17,621 nt of DNA from Holosporales bacterium. Lineage in GTDB: Bacteria; Pseudomonadota; Alphaproteobacteria; BNTO01. The stretch lies in the NCBI GenBank assembly GCA_031257945.1, contig JAIRNU010000070.1, forward strand, positions 1 to 17,621, given 5' to 3'. Below, one piece after another: positions 1 through 7,038 of this stretch; the first letter of the stretch is position 1, and each line of letters begins with the position of its first letter. A program made the position numbers and the translations under genes. The notes below the pieces were generated by a model, which did not search any database, was not told the origin of the DNA, and saw only the letters and a list, made by a program, of their open reading frames with translations.

Positions 1-117
1 TTTCTAACTTCATTCTGGAGGCCTTTTTGCTTTTTGTGAATACTGTATTTTTTATTTCGGGCTTTTCAGGCTTTTTTCACTACATATTTTTTCTCATATG
101 TGTTTGATCTTGGACAT
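1..117. repeat. Dispersed 117-bp intergenic repeat, copy A (left end cut by window)
   Basis: Bases 1-117 match 5671-5787 in the same orientation with three substitutions (31/5701, 81/5751 and 98/5768), about 97% identity. The copy may extend upstream of the window. It contains the right arm of a terminator-like hairpin (GGAGGCC at 17-23, followed by a T-run). Similarity ends exactly after base 117: here a 40-bp repeat array follows, while the other copy runs into unrelated sequence. No coding potential was seen. Confidence 0.9.
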
Positions 118-118
118 A

Positions 119-330
119 AACCCCCAAGGGACTCAGGGGGTACAGGTGCCGCCGATCACCCCCCCCAGAATCCAAGGCATACAGTCAGCGCTACCTCAAA
201 CCCCCCCAGAAATCCAGGGGATACAGCCAGCGCCACCTCAACCCCTTAGAAAACTCAGGGATACAGGCGTCATCACATCAGAGCCGCCCAGAACCCAGAA
301 GAAGCTTAAGAAGTACAGCGCTGCCGCCTG
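119..330. repeat. Array 1 of a degenerate ~40-bp repeat family
   Basis: About five imperfect units with a CCCAGAA..CCA.GG.ATACAG core. The TACAG motif recurs at 141, 180, 222, 262 and 314, so spacings are 39, 42, 40 and 52 bases. Two adjacent units (about 119-200) match, in the same order but inverted, bases about 14099-14181. An open frame runs through the array (98-403), but the same unit is read in a different frame in the other array (here ..IQGIQ.., there ..SKAYSQ..), so I treat it as a DNA-level repeat and not a gene. Confidence 0.8.
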
Positions 331-403
331 CTCTTGTGGTAGATCGCCGAGCAACCCACCTTTGACACTCTACAAGTTGTGTGTGTGGCCGAGATCCATA
401 TAA

Positions 404-814
404 TGCCTATGCTTTTAAAAATAGGAGAGAGGGAGATTTCTCTCCCCCCGCGGTATAAAAGTTAAGGCATGGTGCGGGTTTCGCTGCGTGGTGGGAAAAC
501 AGGCTGCGAATTATAGATTATAGTCAATTTGATTCAAATTCTGATGGTGGCCCAGCATTCACCTTTTTTCAAAATGAAAAGCTCCACCAGCTTGGTGAAA
601 GCGATCATTTTGAAACCCAATTTTGGCATAAAAACGCCCCCCAAAACACCTCGAATCATCCAGCAGTTGGCATTGGAAATCCTACAAATCTCCGCCTTCA
701 TTGCCTTCGTAACATATACTTCAACACTTTGGCAAACGTCACATACGTTGAGATCTGCTTTAATGTTTGGACACGTTCAGCCATTTTTCAGCGTTCCCAT
801 AAACATATGAACTT
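404..814. other. Gene-poor stretch, possible decayed gene
   Basis: No convincing gene. It holds a small hairpin (GGGAGA 431-436, loop 437-440, TCTCCC 441-446) and a 6-bp inverted repeat (AATTTG 526-531, CAAATT 535-540). On the minus strand, directly downstream of hepT, a short ATG frame begins near 809 and stops after seven codons. Beyond that stop the same frame is open for about 80 codons and encodes a cysteine-containing segment (C..11..C-D-V-C). The plus strand is also open from 459 to 818 without a good start. This could be a decayed gene or chance; no family was recognised. Confidence 0.25.
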
Positions 815-1159
815 CTAGCGTTTGACATCATCTCTTATCTTCAAAAAAGCCGCTCGAAGTTCTGGTAGGTCGTTAATAATAACATTCCAAACCATACGCA
901 AATCTACACCATCGATGTAGTCGTGAACCAAAATATTTCTAAATCCTGCCATGTCTCTCCATGGGACATCGGGATATTTATCCTTGGTAATTGTGGATAT
1001 TTTTTGCGTGGACTCCGACAATATTTGCAAATTCCTCATCACAGCATCGCACAACATATTGTTATTTAAAAAACCCTCAAACGAAACGCTACCTATGTAC
1101 GAAAAGATGACGTCAATTGTTTCAACAACGTGTTCAACGTAAAGCAAATCGCCTTTCAT
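815..1159 (-). CDS. hepT: HepT-like ribonuclease toxin (DUF86/HEPN family)
   Basis: 114 residues, the usual size for HepT toxins. The diagnostic HEPN ribonuclease motif R-x4-H-x-Y is present as RNILVHDY in the C-terminal third, so the toxin looks catalytically intact. HepT is a cytoplasmic RNase that is neutralised when its partner MntA transfers AMP onto the tyrosine of this motif (known for characterised HepT/MntA pairs). The ATG lies within the mntA stop codon region (ATGA overlap, 1156-1159), so the two are translationally coupled with the antitoxin first. The rest of the protein is predicted helical, with several hydrophobic heptad-like stretches. Assignment to the family is firm; activity in this organism is inferred. 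Confidence 0.88.
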   Translation of the reverse strand: MKGDLLYVEHVVETIDVIFSYIGSVSFEGFLNNNMLCDAVMRNLQILSESTQKISTITKDKYPDVPWRDMAGFRNILVHDYIDGVDLRMVWNVIINDLPELRAAFLKIRDDVKR

Positions 1160-1446
1160 AATGTAAGTGCCTCTGCTTCGACGCGATCAACGATGCTGTG
1201 ATGTAACCGTCCTTCAAACACAATATCGACGTTTTTGCACAAAAGTTCTTCCGCGCGCCATTTGAACCGACCAATATCCAAAAGACTGGCTTTCTCCCCA
1301 GCAGAAATCAGGAAATCAATATCGCTATCTTCCGTTGCGTCGCCACGCGCGGTTGATCCAAAAACTTTTACGCTTTCGATCCCGCATTCTTTGGCTATTT
1401 GTAGAATTTCATCACGATATTTGTGTCTTAGGTCAAACAGCGTCAT
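1156..1446 (-). CDS. mntA: MntA-like minimal nucleotidyltransferase antitoxin
   Basis: 96 residues. It carries the minimal nucleotidyltransferase signature G-S-x10-D-x-D as GSTARGDATEDSDID, with both metal-binding aspartates present and a further aspartate in NVDIVFE. Family members in this arrangement are antitoxins that AMPylate HepT and block its RNase activity. The ATG at 1446 is preceded by AGGAG at a 7-base spacing. It is the first gene of a two-gene operon with hepT (4-base overlap). A near-palindrome at 1478-1493 lies just upstream and is a plausible autoregulatory site. The neighbouring leucine-rich repeat genes appear to be separate units. Confidence 0.88.
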   Translation of the reverse strand: MTLFDLRHKYRDEILQIAKECGIESVKVFGSTARGDATEDSDIDFLISAGEKASLLDIGRFKWRAEELLCKNVDIVFEGRLHHSIVDRVEAEALTL

Positions 1447-1477
1447 TGTAAGACTCCTAATCTTGTCTCCACGATAT

Positions 1478-1493
1478 GTAATGATACCATTAC
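1478..1493 (-). promoter_or_regulatory. Near-palindromic putative operator of mntA-hepT
   Basis: GTAATGATACCATTAC: 14 of 16 positions are self-complementary. It lies 32-47 bases upstream of the mntA start. On the minus strand it falls in the spacer between a -35-like TTGTGC and a weak -10-like CATATC (17-base spacing), where bound repressor would block RNA polymerase. The promoter call is weak; the palindrome is directly visible. Confidence 0.45.
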
Positions 1494-1606
1494 TTGCACA
1501 AAAATTGCAGCGATTGTGCGATTCAACCGTGTGGCAGCGAGATATGTAGTGTTGCGTTTGGCATGTTAATGGACTGCCTTAGCCGCTGTATGGTAAGAAC
1601 TTTTGC

Positions 1607-1633
1607 GGGAATTACAGATAAGCTGTAATTCCC
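1607..1633 (-). terminator. Perfect 11-bp hairpin downstream of LRR gene
   Basis: GGGAATTACAG (1607-1617), loop ATAAG, CTGTAATTCCC (1623-1633). It begins seven bases after the stop of the minus-strand leucine-rich repeat gene. The stem is perfect, but neither strand has a real T-run after it, so it may be an mRNA-stabilising or 3'-end structure and not a classical Rho-independent terminator. Confidence 0.5.
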
Positions 1634-1640
1634 TCTAAAC

Positions 1641-2831
1641 TCAATCTGTCTCCTCCTTCTCTTTCTTTTCCTCTGTGCAAGGTGTCCAGCTAGTGCCGTC
1701 ATATTTCCAGGCAGTATGGTCGCCGAATCTAACTTTGCACCCGTCTAGCGGTCCTACAGCCGCAGATAAGAAGAATCCGACGACATCCATCTTTGGACAA
1801 ACTTGCTGGCTGGTCTCCTCAAACTCTATCTCTTTAAGATGATACGAACCCACTATGTTAAACGCCCCCTCCATACGCCGCCGCCACACACTTGTCACGT
1901 CAAGCGTCACACCTGCAGGAATTTTTATTTTTTCTAACGCCGTACAACCGCTAAAAACGTCTAAATCAAGATCTCTAACTCCATTTGGAATTACAATCTG
2001 CCTCAAACTAGTACACCCGTTAAAAGCACGTGCCCCAATTTCTTTCAAGGCGCTCCCTTGCTCAAACATGACGGATTCAAGTGCGCAACACCCGTTAAAC
2101 GCACAAGAGTCTATCTTCGTAACTCCTTGAGGAATTACTATCCCCTGCAAGGCACTGCACTTAACAAAAGCGCTTTCATCAATTGCTGTCAAGTGGCTGC
2201 CTGCCTCAAACACCACTTGTTCAAGCTTCTCACAAGAACTAAACGCGCAAAGTTCGATTGCTTCGACTTGTGACGGGATCACAATACTTCGCAAACTACA
2301 TTTGCAGAATGCTTCTTTGCCAATGCGCCTTAATTCGCTATTCCCTTCGAAATTAACTTCGGTAAGGGTTTTGACGGAAAAAAATGCACCGACATCAATG
2401 TGTTTTACTGTTCTGGGGATTGTTATGCTTGGCAAAGTACTGCAACTAAAGGCATATCTTCCTATTGTTTCCAACGCGCTGTCCGGCCCAAAGTCAATTT
2501 TTGAAAGAATACGCTCATAGAAAGCCATATCCGGTACGTGAATGACACCATTTCCCAGGCTTATTTCATTGATCTGCTCTGTAGAATTTTTAAAAACATC
2601 TAACGCATTGCTGTGTGGGTCATTGTCGAAATGTACGGTATACTTACAGTCCTCACCGCCATCAGGTATGCATCGTCTTTCTCCATTACCGTACTGAACT
2701 ATATTTTTGTCACCGACAGTCGTTACCTCCGCAATAGGGAGGCTTATTACTACCGACTCCCCGTTTCCGGAACATCTCCAAGTGTACTCAGCAGCATTAA
2801 TTAATTCAAATTCGTAGTCGCCAATTCGCAC
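1641..2831 (-). CDS. BspA-type leucine-rich repeat protein (LRR_5)
   Basis: 396 residues with a GTG start. No ATG lies upstream in frame before a stop, and GAGGGGAG lies four bases before the GTG. Residues about 100-290 form at least seven repeats of the BspA/LRR_5 type (pattern L..I.IP..V..I...AF..C..L..V.FE), e.g. SITIPRTVKHIDVGAF. The C-terminus is charged (EKKEKEE). No signal peptide is visible, unlike the gene 36 bases upstream in the same direction, which suggests co-transcription but different localisation or a non-classical export route. Known BspA-type proteins bind host matrix or other cells; a host-interaction role here is inference. The N-terminal 100 residues match no family I recognise. 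Confidence 0.8.
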   Translation of the reverse strand: MRIGDYEFELINAAEYTWRCSGNGESVVISLPIAEVTTVGDKNIVQYGNGERRCIPDGGEDCKYTVHFDNDPHSNALDVFKNSTEQINEISLGNGVIHVPDMAFYERILSKIDFGPDSALETIGRYAFSCSTLPSITIPRTVKHIDVGAFFSVKTLTEVNFEGNSELRRIGKEAFCKCSLRSIVIPSQVEAIELCAFSSCEKLEQVVFEAGSHLTAIDESAFVKCSALQGIVIPQGVTKIDSCAFNGCCALESVMFEQGSALKEIGARAFNGCTSLRQIVIPNGVRDLDLDVFSGCTALEKIKIPAGVTLDVTSVWRRRMEGAFNIVGSYHLKEIEFEETSQQVCPKMDVVGFFLSAAVGPLDGCKVRFGDHTAWKYDGTSWTPCTEEKKEKEETD

Positions 2832-2867
2832 AATACTCCCCTCACTATCCTTTGAAAGTGTCCCCCC

Positions 2868-4028
2868 TTAATGTCTAGTAGCGTCCCCATACGGCGGTTC
2901 GCTCGGATGTTCAAAAATTTTGTTCGCAAAGTTATATATTGTCTCTATACTTAGTTGTTGTTTTAAGATTGCAGGGCTTACCGATATATTTACCTTGTCC
3001 CCATAAAAAGCGCCCAACCCGATTTCTTGGACAGAATCTGGAATATTTATTTCTGGGAGTATGCCGCATCGTGCAAACGCGCCAGTTTCGATTACCCGCA
3101 ACGATTGACTTTTCTCAAAATTTACAGCCAAGGCATTGCACCTCTCAAAAGCGTATTTGCCAATCCTTTCAAGCCTCTCTGGACATTCTATTGACTCAAG
3201 AGTGCAACATCCTGCAAACGCGTATTCATCAATTTCATCCAATAAGCTATCTTTTGGAAACATGACAGTTTTAAGGCTCATACAATGCTCAAAAGTAGAC
3301 GGATGTATTTTGCTCACACGCGGCGATATTACTATGGATTCAAGAGAACTACATCCATAAAAAGCCCACTTACCTATTTCCTCTAATACACTATTTGGAG
3401 AGAACGTGACAAGCCTAAGATTACTGCATCTCTCAAACGTCTTCTCACCGATTACACTAACAGACGCCGGCATTTCAAAAAATGAAAACTTTGCTCCCAA
3501 AAAAGCCTCTTTTTCTATTGTTTCTAATTCGCTCCCTGGCTCGAACGAAACGCAGGCAAGCTCCTGGCACCATCCAAACGCTTTCGTCCTTATATGTTTA
3601 ACACTGCGTGGAATACATACTGAACGCAAGCGGCTCGAAAAAAACGCATAATTCTCTATGGCGGATGGAGTTCCTCCTGGAGTACTTGGAACAAAGGCAC
3701 ATTGTCCAAGTTGCTCACTCCAAATTAGCGTCGGTATCATTTTATGGGGCGGCCCCATGTTGCCGCCACACGAGTTGCGGCAAGCGCTACCAGCGCGCAT
3801 TCCCGAAACAGGAAGGTGGAAACCCCACACCGCTATATTTTCACGCCCCATACCTTTAGGTAAAGTCTCGTAGGTCACTGCGTTTTCACCATCGGGGACT
3901 ACGCAATAGTCACACCCGTCCACTTTGAAACCAAACTCCTTTATATTGTCGGCTTCTGCCCCAATACAATGCATACCGAACACGCCATTTGCTGCTAGCA
4001 TAGCCAGCTTTAAAATCTTCTTCGTCAT
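2868..4028 (-). CDS. Exported BspA-type leucine-rich repeat protein
   Basis: 386 residues. The frame is open to 4061, but I choose the ATG at 4028 because it has GAGGA about 8-9 bases upstream and begins a signal peptide: MTKK, then a hydrophobic stretch ending near CIGA-EAD. After a cysteine-rich N-terminal domain (several C residues at about 39-110, including YCVVPDGENA), LRR_5 repeats run from about residue 125 to 330 (e.g. VCIPRSVKHIRTKAF, NIPDSVQEIGLGAF). It is clearly paralogous to the downstream gene; both contain a C..PDG.. segment before the repeats. Likely exported to the periplasm or surface. Target unknown. Confidence 0.82.
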   Translation of the reverse strand: MTKKILKLAMLAANGVFGMHCIGAEADNIKEFGFKVDGCDYCVVPDGENAVTYETLPKGMGRENIAVWGFHLPVSGMRAGSACRNSCGGNMGPPHKMIPTLIWSEQLGQCAFVPSTPGGTPSAIENYAFFSSRLRSVCIPRSVKHIRTKAFGWCQELACVSFEPGSELETIEKEAFLGAKFSFFEMPASVSVIGEKTFERCSNLRLVTFSPNSVLEEIGKWAFYGCSSLESIVISPRVSKIHPSTFEHCMSLKTVMFPKDSLLDEIDEYAFAGCCTLESIECPERLERIGKYAFERCNALAVNFEKSQSLRVIETGAFARCGILPEINIPDSVQEIGLGAFYGDKVNISVSPAILKQQLSIETIYNFANKIFEHPSEPPYGDATRH

Positions 4029-4449
4029 TTCTTTATTCCTCAAATCAAAAAACCTGAACAAAAGCCTACGTGAAAGTAGGCCACTTAACTAAACTGTAGA
4101 TAAGAAGGACAAGATCATATGCCAAACCTTCTTGCATCGCCGCAAGCGTAACAGATGCTTCGCTCTAAAGTCAAGTGGTGTTAAACTTGGCCACACGAGA
4201 GTAGACGGCTAGAGTTTCCGCTGCTGCCACTCCACAGAACCGAACAAACCATATTAAAGCATACGGCTCCCAGCTGTGCCATTCAACGCCCTGTACTAAA
4301 TGGCCTTATTCTGCTTGGTCCTTTTTTCAGGAATTGATCCAAACGCCGATTTCGCAGGCGAGCACCGCCTTTCTAAACGCCTATTCATGGAATTTTCAAT
4401 ATGGTAGTATGCGCATGTTGGGCTTTGTTTGCGATTTACGGGGTACGCT
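4029..4449. other. Divergent intergenic region, LRR gene / iscU
   Basis: 421 bases without a gene. It contains a hairpin at 4064-4081 (GCCTAC, loop GTGAAA, GTAGGC), 36 bases upstream of the LRR start. It shares the stem and the GTAGGCCAC extension with another hairpin at 6940-6961. No convincing sigma-70 promoter was seen for either gene and no tRNA-like TψC arm. A long antisense frame over the iscU 5' region (4296-4802, minus) was judged a shadow. Confidence 0.5.
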
Positions 4450-4833
4450 GTGTCATATAGTTCGAAGGTAGTTGATTTGTGTAAGGATCCGAAGAATGTT
4501 GGAACAATGGATACGCAAGATGATTCTGTAGGAACTGGGGTAGTCGGCTCTCCGGCCTGCGGGGATGTTTTAAAATTGCAAATTAAGGTCGATGAAAATG
4601 ACATCATAGAGGATGCAGTCTTTAAGACATTTGGGTGTGGCTCTGCAATTGCGGCGTCTTCGCTGGTCACTACCTGGGTAAAAGGGAAGACTATCGATGA
4701 GGCGCTCGGTATCAAAAATACCGATGTTGCTGAGTACCTAGCACTCCCCCCCATAAAGGTCCATTGCTCTGTACTAGCTGAGAATGCGATAAAATCCGCC
4801 ATAAAGGATTACAAAAGCAAGCAAAAGAAGTAA
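4450..4833 (+). CDS. iscU: Fe-S cluster assembly scaffold IscU
   Basis: 127 residues from the GTG at 4450 (MSYSSKVVD..), with GGGGT five bases upstream. An in-frame TTG at 4429 would add seven residues with no family match. With the GTG start the conserved residues fall at C37, D39, C63, H105 and C106, the same numbering as E. coli IscU, which supports this start. The HscA-binding motif LPPIK (99-103) is present. IscU assembles [2Fe-2S] clusters with sulfur from IscS and passes them on with the HscA/HscB chaperones. None of those partners is in the window, so iscU sits outside a standard isc operon here. The stop and the lgt start share one base (TAATG), indicating translational coupling. Confidence 0.96.
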   Translation: MSYSSKVVDLCKDPKNVGTMDTQDDSVGTGVVGSPACGDVLKLQIKVDENDIIEDAVFKTFGCGSAIAASSLVTTWVKGKTIDEALGIKNTDVAEYLALPPIKVHCSVLAENAIKSAIKDYKSKQKK

Positions 4834-5648
4834 TGCTCGATGCGACCTCAATCTCCCCCATTGCGTTTCGTCTTTTTGGCGTAGATGTTTATTGGTACGG
4901 CGTTGCGTATGTTATTAGCCTGTGGGGAGCCCTTTTGTACGCTAAACATATATGCCGGCGCGGTGGGCTAAGCCGGCTTGCATGGGGGGGCGCCTCCTCC
5001 AATATTGAACTGCGCCGGTGCGCTAGTAATTTCGACGCGATGACCATAGACAATTTTTTCCTGTTAGCCTGTTGCGCTGTGGTTATTGGCGGGCGCCTGG
5101 GTCATGTACTCTTCTTCGAGCCGTCGTACTTCCTTTGCCGCACCTGGGATATACTTAATATTCGTGCTGGTGGGATGTCCTTTCACGGGGGCCTACTTGG
5201 GCTAGCCATTTCGTCATATTTCTTTTGCCGGGCGAAAAATATCGATATATGGCGTTTTGTTGATGTGCTGGCCACAGTCGCCCCTATTGGGCTTGGCATT
5301 GGCAGGTTCGCGAACTTTATTAACAATGAGTTGTACGGGAAACCAACGCAATCATGCATCGGTGTAATATTTAGGAATGTAAATGAACCACGGCATCCAA
5401 CACAAATATACGAAGCATTAAGCGAGGGAATTATAATGTTCATCATCCTCCGTATTTTTTCAAATACTCGTTTGTGCAGGAAATCCCCTGGGCGGCTCTT
5501 TGCAATATTTCTGATAAATTACGCGGCCTTTCGGATTATTATTGATTTTTTTAAAGAATCCCCGACGTATTACGCGCTAACGGTTGGCCAATGGCTTTCG
5601 TTACTGATGCTGTTTTGCGGAATAATTTCTTTGCAGCGCAAGGTATAG
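4833..5648 (+). CDS. lgt: Phosphatidylglycerol:prolipoprotein diacylglyceryl transferase
   Basis: 271 residues. Inner-membrane enzyme that moves diacylglycerol from phosphatidylglycerol to the lipobox cysteine, the first step of lipoprotein maturation. Family motifs are present: WYGVAY (21-26), GGRLGHVLFFEP (86-97), GGMSFHGGLLG (113-123, with the essential-type His at 118), GIGRFANFINNELYG (155-169, Arg 158) and RHPTQIYEA (187-195). There are six or seven hydrophobic segments. The first cytoplasmic loop (about 41-70) is longer than usual, shifting His118 and Arg158 by about 15 relative to E. coli His103 and Arg143. The ATG overlaps the iscU stop by one base, which suggests one operon. Confidence 0.95.
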   Translation: MLDATSISPIAFRLFGVDVYWYGVAYVISLWGALLYAKHICRRGGLSRLAWGGASSNIELRRCASNFDAMTIDNFFLLACCAVVIGGRLGHVLFFEPSYFLCRTWDILNIRAGGMSFHGGLLGLAISSYFFCRAKNIDIWRFVDVLATVAPIGLGIGRFANFINNELYGKPTQSCIGVIFRNVNEPRHPTQIYEALSEGIIMFIILRIFSNTRLCRKSPGRLFAIFLINYAAFRIIIDFFKESPTYYALTVGQWLSLLMLFCGIISLQRKV

Positions 5649-5654
5649 GGATTT

Positions 5655-5700
5655 GGCCTCCTGTTTGTGATTTCTAACTTCATTCTGGAGGCCTTTTTGC
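5655..5700 (+). terminator. Terminator-like hairpin after lgt
   Basis: GGCCTCC (5655-5661) pairs with GGAGGCC (5687-5693), followed by TTTTT. The loop is long (25 bases) and the structure starts six bases after the lgt stop. The right arm and T-run belong to the 117-bp repeat, so the repeat may supply a terminator half. Confidence 0.5.
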
Positions 5701-5787
5701 ATTTTGTGAATACTGTATTTTTTATTTCGGGCTTTTCAGGCTTTTTTCACCACATATTTTTTCTCATGTGTGTTTGATCTTGGACAT
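5671..5787. repeat. Dispersed 117-bp intergenic repeat, copy B
   Basis: Near-identical to bases 1-117 (three substitutions), direct orientation. It sits just after lgt. Beyond 5787 the sequence is unrelated to what follows copy A, so the right boundary of the unit is at TTGGACAT. The 114 bases from here to the ankyrin gene hold nothing recognisable. Confidence 0.9.
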
Positions 5788-5901
5788 TTTTTGCTCAACA
5801 CCATGCGCCTAATGCGCACAAATTCCTGCAGCAAATTCTTTCGATGGCGGGGACGGCATCGCATACTTCCAAACGACAGCCCGCCAACAGTTAACGGCCG
5901 A

Positions 5902-6630
5902 TTACTCTGCCGGATGCGTAGTATCATATATAGACGCAGCAAGCATAATCGCGAACATAGTCCCCGCAACTACGACCCCACAGATCTGCCACAACTTATT
6001 CATCCGTCGGCAATACTCTATAGACTTGCCATCATTATTTACAATATCCCATACATTTATTCCGTCTTCTTCCAATATTCCGTCTTCTTCCAACAATCGT
6101 ACCATCAGGTCTCCAGTCTCGAAATCCATATTACCGTATGCATAGTGTACCGGCGTATTACCATCTTTATCTTTTGCGCAAAACGCGACCCACCGATTTT
6201 TTTTAGGAACAGCTCCAACGGCATCCGGGAATACCTTGCACGCCGTTGGATTTTTGGCTATGAGATGGAACAAATTCTCTCCATTTTCATTCCGCAGTGA
6301 ATAATCAACTAGCGGCACGAGAAATGGCAAACTCTGTACCTTCCATTGTATTGCAGCGGTAAAGGTCACCGCATTGTAATCTAGCAACACACCATCAGGC
6401 AATAATGCGATTCCCGCCTGCAGCTCCGCTACATTATCGAACTCTAGCCCTTTAGAAATTTTCCAAAATGCCGCCGGGCTCAAATTATCAAAATTTTGCG
6501 ACGATACGTTGGAATCTTTTGGAAATGCTCCCGGGGCACCACCCGCATTTCCAACACCTTCCAAACTACCAAAAACACTCGCCAACCCAAAAATTGGCAG
6601 TACCAAAACTAACTTACTCAAGGCTTGCAT
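5902..6630 (-). CDS. Exported ankyrin-repeat protein with C-terminal membrane segment
   Basis: 242 residues from the ATG at 6630, which has AAGGGG seven bases upstream; an ATG two codons earlier (6636) is almost as good, and the open frame reaches 6708. A signal peptide is visible (MQALSKLVLVLPIFGLASVF). Ankyrin-like repeats lie at about 113-128 (NENGENLFHLIAKNP), 153-168 (DKDGNTPVHYAYGN) and 198-207 (NNDGKSIEYC). A hydrophobic helix (about 213-234) precedes a short tail. Ankyrin proteins of intracellular bacteria often act on host proteins, so an effector or membrane-anchored interaction protein is possible; this is inference. An 18-bp tandem duplication gives a doubled LEEDGI between the second and third repeats. 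Confidence 0.75.
   Translation of the reverse strand: MQALSKLVLVLPIFGLASVFGSLEGVGNAGGAPGAFPKDSNVSSQNFDNLSPAAFWKISKGLEFDNVAELQAGIALLPDGVLLDYNAVTFTAAIQWKVQSLPFLVPLVDYSLRNENGENLFHLIAKNPTACKVFPDAVGAVPKKNRWVAFCAKDKDGNTPVHYAYGNMDFETGDLMVRLLEEDGILEEDGINVWDIVNNDGKSIEYCRRMNKLWQICGVVVAGTMFAIMLAASIYDTTHPAE
6059..6094. repeat. 18-bp in-frame tandem duplication in the ankyrin gene
   Basis: Two adjacent 18-bp units (6059-6076 and 6077-6094) differ only at the last base. On the coding strand they give ILEEDG/LEEDGI twice, lengthening the loop between ankyrin units without breaking the frame. Confidence 0.9.
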
Positions 6631-6636
6631 AGACAT

Positions 6637-7038
6637 TCCCCTTCCCCCAAATTCAAAACAGTCATCATCTGTATAAAGTCTTACAAAAAAAACACATCCA
6701 GTAAACACTCAAAAATAGCCCATAATTTTTTTTTACAGCAGGAAGCGACGGCTAGCTGGTAAATCCTTATACCGCCGCAGACATCTTGTATTCTAGGCTC
6801 AACGAGCTAATCATCCGCATTTACGATTTGTTAACACTTTTAGCATATAGTTTGTGCGAATCAGTTTTAAGAGGCGCATTCTTTGGAAAACATGACCGGA
6901 ACGTACACACTATTTTTCGCATAATCCCACGCTTGGCGCGCCTACTGTGCACAAAGTAGGCCACGCAAATTTAATTAGAAAGCAATACTTATTGTGAAGT
7001 TTATGCTAGCTTGCAACAGTACTAGCGTTTGCTATGCA
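6637..7038. other. Intergenic region upstream of the ankyrin gene
   Basis: About 400 AT-rich bases without a gene. It contains a hairpin at 6940-6961 (GCCTAC / GTAGGC with an inner TGTGCACA palindrome), flanked by GGCGCGCC (6935-6942). Stem and flank (GTAGGCCAC) are shared with the hairpin at 4064-4081. No clear minus-strand promoter for the ankyrin gene was found. Confidence 0.45.

Noticed and set aside
98..403. 101-codon frame through array 1
   Set aside because: The shared repeat unit is in another frame in array 2 and unit lengths are not multiples of three.
529..810. 93-codon plus-strand frame downstream of array 1
   Set aside because: No ribosome site; other frames in the same stretch are equally open; no recognisable features.
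4086..4428. Possible tRNA or small RNA upstream of iscU
   Set aside because: No TψC arm (GGTTCGA-like) or cloverleaf could be drawn.
4296..4802. 168-codon minus-strand frame over iscU
   Set aside because: Antisense to a gene with all conserved IscU residues; no ribosome site and no family features.
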